From NCBI RefSeq assembly GCF_002443255.2, contig NW_019211456.1, positions 31,121,341 through 31,185,340 on the forward strand: a stretch of DNA of 64,000 nucleotides. The letters are read 5' to 3'. A program made the translations under genes and the position numbers. This document shows, piece after piece, positions 25,741 through 64,000 of the stretch (positions within the stretch are counted from its first letter, which is position 1; each line of letters opens with the position of its first letter). The DNA comes from Varroa destructor (taxonomy: Eukaryota > Arthropoda > Arachnida > Mesostigmata > Varroidae). The notes beneath the pieces were generated by a model that saw only the letters and a program-made list of their open reading frames with translations, was not told the DNA's origin and did no database searches.

Positions 25741-27293
25741 TGCATGTATTCCTCAACCTCAAACTACACATTTTTGTTCTGATCAACCCGTAAAGAATCG
25801 TTTTTCCGATAAACCCAATTCGCATCAGTAATTACTATACACAACAATGGAGCTGTTTGATTACTAAGTTTCATCTGTTCTCACTCTGGCGGGTCCAACA
25901 TATAGTCTAACTAATGTCACAAAATTTCTGAGATTAAGACAGCCAAACGAGAATTGTTCGTGCTAGCCTCATACCTCAAACATCAATCAAAACATCATCA
26001 GGCAAGGCTTCACGATGATTCACACTTATCTCTCTATTAGACAGTTCAACCATCGAGTTGCTCTCTGTTCGCTATTTATATGAATACTGTTGGTATTAAA
26101 TCGAATATATAAATTCTTCTATTTTTTTTTCTTAGCAATACATGTATCCTGTATTTCATCACCTAGATGAAAATATTTTAAAAAAGTTTTCCTCACCCTG
26201 TTGAATAATGCGATTCATATAATGCATATTAAATAATAACAATAATAATCAAATAATAATAAACACATTTAACCATCTGGAGCTTCTTTATATCAGCTTC
26301 GTTCGGCTTTGCCAATTTATAAAGAAAAACATTTTCGTTCAATACAGCACAAATACATTTGGGTGTTTACGCAATCTACACTACAGGCCTGGTGCCAGCA
26401 ATGGTCGTATAACAAGACGAGGAAGTCTGCATAAACTGACGCCAGCCAGCGAGCCTGTACTGTAAGCCGAAAAAAAAAAACATGGGATGAAGGAACGACA
26501 GCTCTTGATTGCACTGCCACAAAATGCTGAAAAAAGTATTATATCTTTTAAAATTGCACAGGCTATCATTTTTTGTCTTGCTGGGCCTGCCTGCTTAAAA
26601 ATAACGCTTCGACGTTTATTCGACTTGCTCAACTAGTGCTAGTTAGAGTTACAATATAGTTTACATAAGCTCCATAATTCACATGCTCTGCCGTTCTCTT
26701 TCGGCTTTTTTGTCGATTCTACGAAATTTATATAGATACGTATATATATATGCTAGGCGTTTCGTATGCAGGGATAGATATTGAAACTGGTGTCCGTTTA
26801 TGAGGCAAAGAAAGTATGAGGGCATAAAAAAGATTACACATTTGCTTATGCTTTTCACCAATAGCGCTTACTGGGATCAACCTTTGTCTTCTTCAATTTA
26901 TTTTTATGCTGCAATTAGAATAAGACTCATGAGTAAACAAGGAAACAATGCATATCACATTATATTGAGCAATCGAAGACTGCACTGACCAGATGACTCA
27001 CAAGAACAACGCAAAAAATCAATTGCGAATTCAAAAATGATACTGTGTCTAAGTCGCAAATTTCAACAATAAGTTACCTCACTCGAAATTACTTACCGAT
27101 AATGCTCATCGTAGAAATTGTCGAAGCATGCTTCCCACAAACCGAGCCTGCGGAACTTTTTCCCAGTAAGATTTAGGCCATCCGAGACCAACCAATAAGG
27201 CGTACAAAATGAGATTGTGATAAACACTAACGCCACTAACGCACATGATGAGCCTAATAGCGAATATTGCGATTTAGCACTGTGATACTTCAT
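16930..27293 (-). CDS. Claudin/PMP22-like four-transmembrane protein (2 exons, complete)
   Basis: Exons 27293-27097 and 17431-16930 join in phase 2 (CG|T = Arg66) to give 232 residues. Claudin-family proteins form or organise cell contacts, such as arthropod septate junctions. TM1 is about residues 12-35. The first extracellular loop has W34, GLW 51-53, C56 and C74, the W...GLW..C...C claudin signature, plus a possible N-glycosylation site at NLT 41-43. TM2 is about 93-120, TM3 130-155, a short second loop includes GDGRDW, and TM4 is 172-195. The cytoplasmic tail ends QITTIA. Length and topology fit the family. The C-terminal residues are not an obvious PDZ ligand. I cannot name a specific insect orthologue; a clarin- or PMP22-type relative is the main alternative. 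The gene is divergent from G alpha i. Confidence 0.88.
21843..21875. repeat. (AT)n microsatellite
   Basis: About 33 nt of uninterrupted AT dinucleotide in the claudin-like intron. Confidence 0.95.
25681..25737. repeat. Long (AT)n microsatellite
   Basis: About 57 nt of uninterrupted AT dinucleotide, the longest such array in the window. It should form a cruciform or slip easily and is likely to vary in length between individuals. Confidence 0.96.
27097..27293 (-). CDS. Claudin-like exon 1
   Basis: Begins MKYHSAKSQYSLLGSS and ends DEHY plus two bases of Arg at ATCG|GTAAGT. Encodes the short N-terminal tail, TM1 and most of the first extracellular loop, with the GLWEACF motif. An AAACAG acceptor just upstream of the ATG (near 27310) hints at a spliced 5' leader exon further right. 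Confidence 0.88.
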
Positions 27294-30244
27294 TCTGTCT
27301 CGATCCTGTTTACAAAGAAGTATATCTAATTGTTTTTGATTATATGTTGCAAATTACGACGCACTGGAACGCGTCGAATAGGAAAAATCGTCACCCGTTT
27401 TCACCAATTTGCTTCGGACAGTTTCGAGTTGATTTACTTATCGTTACATACAGCTAAGCATTCCACAGCGTGGCATACACAAAATTTAAACCACACTCAC
27501 GAGATACGAAAGATTTCTGCTTCACACCGATCCACAATATGTGCTTATTTCTGCATTTATGCGATAGAAATCGGTAGAAATATTCAGTTGTAGATGGTTT
27601 ACTAAGCCGCTTATGCGCTATGCACTTGTTCTCCCGGGGCCCTCAAAGTACGAGCGACAGTCCAGTCACTGACGAACGAGTCAGTTGGATCGACTTCCTA
27701 AACTAAAATGACGTTCCACAGTGAACACCTGAATTCGTTTAGGGTTTTGGATGCGTCGGGATATCATTCAGATCACGCTAGACTGAGAGAAATCTGTTGG
27801 TTAGCTAAGGCGCTCGCACACTCCGAACAAACTGCTACTAAACAGACAGCCTACAATGATAGCAACAGAACAAAAATTGAAGTCTATGTACCGATCTGTG
27901 TGCGGACTTTACAGATCTGAATAGACTGCTGTAACGGATTGGCCAGATAATGCTACGATTACAGTTTGTCGACCGTTGCCAACGTTACGGGAGGGTGAGA
28001 TCCAACGAAACCTGTTGAACGGCGCAATCCTGCCCAACTGACTAAACGGTTTTGCTGAAATGAAGTAACGCATTTCTACACTACCCAAGAAAAACACGAA
28101 AAACCCACTTAGTTTTCAAAGCCCTTATTCATTATTAGCCACTCGACAAATTTAGCGCGTTCGCGAGCTCGCGTAGAGAGACATTCGGACTCGAATGACG
28201 ATCTTGTTTTCGCCACGCAGGTCTGCCCTCTCTACTTGGCCGTGCCACGGCTGTACCACAGGCGTGCCACACTGCTAGATACATGCCATTCGGTCGGTGG
28301 CATCCCTTCGGACTATCACTGTTTACTGATATTGCGGTGCTGCCACAGTCATTAGGAATAATGGGGCAGCCATAAAAAGAAGTGTTGTTGGCAAAAAAAA
28401 TGTAAATCAGCAATTCGAACGATTGCGTTTAGCGGCACTCTACCAAGGCAATGGAACGATGAAGCGGCTTTATGTCTAACACAGCGAGCTCTTTGACACT
28501 AGCAGAGATAGTCATTGTTGCCTGAGCGGTCTACATGGCCACGTGACGTTTTGAGCGCGTACTGCTACAACGTTTTTTTTTTGACCGATTATAAATTATT
28601 TCAATCTTTCAGTTTTGTTCGAATAGTACAAACTTTTGGGAAGTACTGACATTGCTAACTAATTTTCCTTTCCGTGATATTCCGCTATCGTTTGCCTTTC
28701 GGCTAACGAGGGAAATACACATCAAGTCGATACATCGATAGATATATCTTCAAACTCTTGCATCGCACGTTGGATCGCTTAGCCTTCGAGCTTTGTTATA
28801 AACAACTTTTTTCATTATTACTACCGATATTGTGCATAAACTGCCTTTTTTACCATTATGCATATGACTCAACGATTGCCAGTAATACTTTACCTTACCG
28901 CATTCCACACACAGTATTGCCTTTGTATGTTAGTCTCCGCGTGAACATTTACCAAGCTGAAAATTTTTATTTTCAAGCTACGCGCCCTTAGCAGAAGAAA
29001 CCTGCCAGATATTCGCAGCAAGTCTTTGGTTACCTATGACTATAACCTGATTGAGTCTCATCTGAAAATAACGATAAATCGATGACGTAAAGGGTTTGTA
29101 AAGTGGTAAAACCAAGGTTAGTGATATAACCTCTATCTCTTGAACAAACGATTAATGTTGAGATTCTTGAAGAAGTTGGACAAATAGCACAGCGATCGAC
29201 ATGATTACCTGACGACAATGTACAGTGTCACCTTAATCCCGAGCCAGATCGAGGAAAGCACGATCGAGCGATCCATGTTTATATCCTCTAGATAAGTTTT
29301 TCGGCTTCAAACGATAAAGTTCACTGTGCAAATAATAAAAATAAGTACATCTATACTATAGTAAAATGTGATTGTTGTGCATTATATAATTTAAAAGACG
29401 CTCAAAATTTCCGATTTGCTCTGTAACTCCTGGTAACCTAATAAACGGTATAGCAAGCGCAGAACAGTTTAAACAAGGAACTTGCCAAACTTCAAACTGA
29501 TTAAATTAATCTGGAAAAGATAAAGAATTATCGGTGATCAACTTCACGACGTTTATATATGCGTATATGTATATATAGACTCACGAATTATAACGATCTC
29601 ATTTGTTTGTATTGTGTTGTCGGGATAAATAACATACTTCATGGAAAGTATACCCTACTCGATTGTTGTTCCTATTCATATCCTCAATTATATAACGAGG
29701 GTTTCACTGGTACAGAGATTTAACAATCCCTATCGATCATTTCTGATTAATGTGCGTTTTTTTGCTTAATGCATGGCACTAACTCATCATCACAAATTAT
29801 AATAATCCTGCTCTAAAGCGTTTACGCAATTCTGGCCCCACCAACTTTTTGTTATCGCATTTTTGTCATTGCCAATGTTTAATTTCAATGTGACTGGTTT
29901 CCTGTTAGCCTCTATGCGTCCGATTTTTTCTAGGCGGAGAGACGTCCTGTACATGAATGAATACCATCACGTGTGTGGAAAATGACTGTGGATGGAAAAA
30001 GTCTCCATTCACCAAACGCACAAGCTTTGAAGCTTTCTTTAATTCATCCTATCAGCGTTTGTCGCTCTGGCCTCATTCAAGTGCTGTGCTGCAGCCGCTA
30101 TTAGAGCGTCGTTCCTCGGGACGTACCATACTGTGGTACGCAGTTTTAGCGGCGGGCGGAGCGATACATGTGAGCCGGTTCCCCGGGCAAAATGGCGCGG
30201 GTAGGTAGGCGACTGCTATTCGCTCGAAGTTTTAAAGCAGAGTG

Positions 30245-30442
30245 ATGGCGGGTTCGGCGGCGGCGGCAGCGGTTACGGTGGCAGTGGTAGCACTCGTCAT
30301 AGCAGTAGCAACAGCAGTGGCCGGCGAGATCGGTGCTCATAGTGGCGATCGGTGGAACTACATCGAAGACAGAAACAGAGAGACGTTGAGAAAACGACCG
30401 GTAGGGCCTACTGCAACGACGAAACTTGCTTCTTGTCAGTGA
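30245..30442 (+). CDS. Possible small ORF with signal-peptide-like start
   Basis: A 65-residue plus-strand ORF starting MAGSAAAAAVTVAVVALVIA. The A/V-rich run of about 25 residues resembles a signal peptide ending near AVAG. It is followed by a hydrophilic segment containing GDRWNYIEDR. I do not recognise it. The hydrophobic run arises from a GCN/GTN triplet-rich stretch, so it may be chance, an upstream ORF in a leader, or the first exon of an unknown gene (an ACCG|GTAGGG donor-like site lies inside). Confidence 0.2.
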   Translation: MAGSAAAAAVTVAVVALVIAVATAVAGEIGAHSGDRWNYIEDRNRETLRKRPVGPTATTKLASCQ

Positions 30443-30469
30443 ACAGTGTGCCCCTCAAGCGAGCAACTA

Positions 30470-31290
30470 ATCCAGCAACAACTGCGGCCACAACAACTAT
30501 AACGAAGCAATCCTAACAGTAACGGCCCTTGCTGGCGATCAGTTGCCCCACGGGCAGCTGCAGTAAACACAGCAGCCGAACGAAGAGAGGGAGAAAAAGC
30601 CAGGCAGACACGCATTTGCGCACGCAAATATCCACACCGAAACGTAACTGCAAGCAATAGTTTCCAATCGTAGTCTGCAACAGTTTGCCGGTTGGTGACA
30701 GCAACACTGCCGCCGAGTCTATTGCGAAGTGTGTGCTTGGGGGCATTCATCGTAGCATGTAAGCTGTGATGACGGGCGACGTAAAATGTGTTTTTGCTGG
30801 TAGCTCGAGCAGCAACAGCTCAAGTCGTTGCAGTAGAAACAGTGACAACGGCTGCGGCAGCCCTTGGTGACGGTGATTAGCGCAAGGCGGTTTTTCGCTG
30901 GTGGCTGTTTCGCCGCTGATTTCCGCTTCTGTCGTTGTCGCTGTTGTTGCCGTTGTTGTCGTTGTTGTCTAGAGTGTTCTGTGCCGTTGAGCTGCGTTAA
31001 TTCGTTTTTGCGCCTCGGCCAAGAGCGCTGCGTCGAGTTTACCGTTGCCAACTGGTCAGCGGCGCCTGCAGAGGGCTAGCAATCGTCTGATCGTTGACCA
31101 ACACACAACGCTGCATGTTCATGTAATAGTCAGCAAAGCGCATGTTAATGTGGATGAAGTTAATTGCTGGCACAACAATATATGGTCTCTCCTGCCTGCT
31201 GACCGTTAGCTGCGTGAGGGTACGTCGGTGTGGAGGAGTCAGTCGTGGGTCTTCTGTCGTTTTGTTGTTGTTGTTGTCATCGCTTGCTCG
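30470..31290. repeat. CAG/CTG- and GTT-rich low-complexity region
   Basis: Imperfect triplet runs, including CAGCAACAACTGC-type sequence near 30470-30490, (GTTGTC/GTTGTT)-type sequence near 30930-30970 and GTTGTTGTTGTTGTC near 31262-31280. They generate poly-Q-, poly-R- or Cys-rich translations on both strands that should not be read as genes. Confidence 0.7.
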
Positions 31291-32727
31291 CTTGTTGACC
31301 GCTTGAGAAAAACGCCAAAAAAGCAGCAGAACTTATTGAACATAGGTTACGAGTGAATGTTGAAGGTTGTTCCCCACAGTATGATGGTGTGAAGGCCGTT
31401 GTGAGATATCATCGGTACTCAGCAGAGGAGAAAGGGCGAAAGAAGAGGTGCTGTTCAGTTATTCGTCGCTCACATTGGCCACCGTCGTTCCATCAGCTCG
31501 ACGAACATCCGTAGAGATCGGGTAGCAACGAAAAGTAAGAAAATCGTTAAACGGTAAACAGTATAAACGATTTACACTACCGTTACGATTGCTGTCCCCG
31601 TGGCCAATTCTACTTCTACTGAACGTCTACTGAAATAAAGCTGTGTGGCTTTTGTGAGTACTTTTCATTTGCATTTTGCCTTCCTTCTACCCGTTGTGTA
31701 CGGGTTCGTTGCCTTTATCATATGACTATCCCGCTACCGTAACTACTCCAACGAACATCCCCTTCAACCTCCACGGCTATTACTCGTTGGAAAAGCTTTA
31801 TCGGCTACAACAGCATAGGCCGTTGCACTGCAGCCTCGCGCATTGCTGTTTATTAGTAAAGCAACAGCAAAAAGGAAAAAAACGACAACGACGGCTGTTT
31901 CGAACAAAACAAAAAGTACGGGACTGTTCTTTCCCAAGTTAGCAGTCTCGGCCAGTAGTGACAGAACGAGAAGGAATAGGAAGTTTCGTTTTTTAGAAGA
32001 TTAAAGATTTAGCTGTTATTTTTCGGACTGGAGTCGGCACAACGTGACCTATCGAGTCGCTCAGCGGTATCAGGAGACCATCACCCGGCAGATACTGGAC
32101 ACGAACGAAGTGTAGTTTCGCGATTTGCTAAAACTACGAATTCAGCAAATCAAACAGCAACAATGACAAAGAAAAACGAATATCTCAACAGGCTATAAGA
32201 AAAAACAATTCTATTAGACTTGTTGAATTAATTGTAGAACAAGGGCTGAAGATTATATGATTCTCCAATAATATAGAAAACAACACCAATGGTAAATTGA
32301 AAGATCCATCTCTCATTAAAACCCAACGAAATTATCTAAGATAACAGTGAGAACCGTCTCGTTCGATAAATTCCACATTGCTTTGTTGTAAAAGACGAAT
32401 CAACGACTGAACAGAACATATTATTTGATGCTCCTCGTCCATCACCATAATACAAAACGTAACTGCACAATGTAACCGGTCAATTACGGAAGGCAACAAT
32501 AAGAATCAGCAGTATATTTACTTAAGAACATATATGCAAGTGCGTGTGTCTGGAAGGGAAAACAAACGAATGTTCTAATCGGTCTCTCATACCATCTGAG
32601 TGTCTAATTATACTTCAGCAAGTTGGCAACGAGAAACATAATTTCACTTAGGGTAACCGTACTCTTCAATATACATCAAAGCTGTGACAGCCAGCAGCAA
32701 ACTAATATCCCCTAGACAACAGCAACG

Positions 32728-64000
<31,273 letters not shown>

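Larger units (their letters stand above)
17432..27096 (-). other. Large intron of claudin-like gene
   Basis: About 9.7 kb separating the two coding exons. Phases match across it, so no coding exon needs to be hidden. It holds (TA)n arrays at 21843-21875 and 25681-25737 and an AAT/AAC-rich stretch near 26230-26265. I see no convincing gene on either strand; the open frames are short and unrelated to known families as far as I can tell. Confidence 0.75.
27294..32727. other. Divergent intergenic region (claudin-like / G alpha i)
   Basis: About 5.4 kb between the two start codons, which point away from each other. It must contain both promoters and 5' leaders. The left part (27.3-30.0 kb) is AT-rich with no clear feature. 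The right part (about 30.05-32.15 kb) is GC-richer with many CAG/CTG- and GTT-type triplets, which I take as the G alpha i promoter and untranslated leader. No conserved coding sequence was recognised. Confidence 0.6.

Noticed and set aside
30719..31079. Poly-Q/R and Cys-rich frames on both strands
   Set aside because: They are translations of triplet low-complexity DNA, not conserved proteins.

Overview
This window looks like nuclear DNA of an arthropod, possibly a mite or tick. It holds three protein-coding genes split by many introns. All have GT..AG introns whose reading phases match across every junction tested. Between them lies AT-rich non-coding DNA with (TA)n arrays and one decayed non-LTR retrotransposon. 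The chitin synthase and the invertebrate-type G alpha i support an arthropod. The mite/tick suggestion is inference from the divergence and intron density and is not proven.

Layout. (1) About 207-9019, minus strand: the N-terminal half of a chitin synthase (CHS), in 13 exons. Its transmembrane block and the first conserved part of the catalytic domain are present. The gene runs off the left edge before its main catalytic motifs, and its first coding exon was not found. (2) About 9.1-16.9 kb: no recognisable gene. (3) 16930-27293, minus strand: a complete two-exon gene for a 232-residue claudin/PMP22-like four-transmembrane protein, with a 9.7-kb intron. (4) About 27.3-32.7 kb: the region between two divergent genes. 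Its right part is GC-richer and full of CAG/CTG-type triplets, and probably holds the G alpha i promoter and 5' leader. (5) 32728-64000, plus strand: a G protein alpha subunit of the Gi class, six exons, 281 residues visible, cut by the right edge just after the NKKD motif. Its 18.8-kb first intron contains a LINE remnant (about 46.8-50.55 kb) with ORF1, endonuclease, reverse transcriptase and C-terminal segments broken by frameshifts and stops.

The three genes do not form a functional cluster. Chitin synthase builds cuticle or gut chitin at the apical membrane. Claudin-like proteins act in septate junctions or other membrane contacts. G alpha i carries receptor and cell-polarity signals. All three act at epithelial membranes, but nothing in the sequence shows that they are regulated together. 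Most other open frames in the window are short, overlap on both strands and look like chance.

I found no convincing new system. The items most worth a second look are the very short linker in the chitin synthase, a perfect 19-bp inverted repeat at 39645-39686, the LINE with a possible PHD-like ORF1 finger, and promoter-like or small-ORF signals with no assigned gene.
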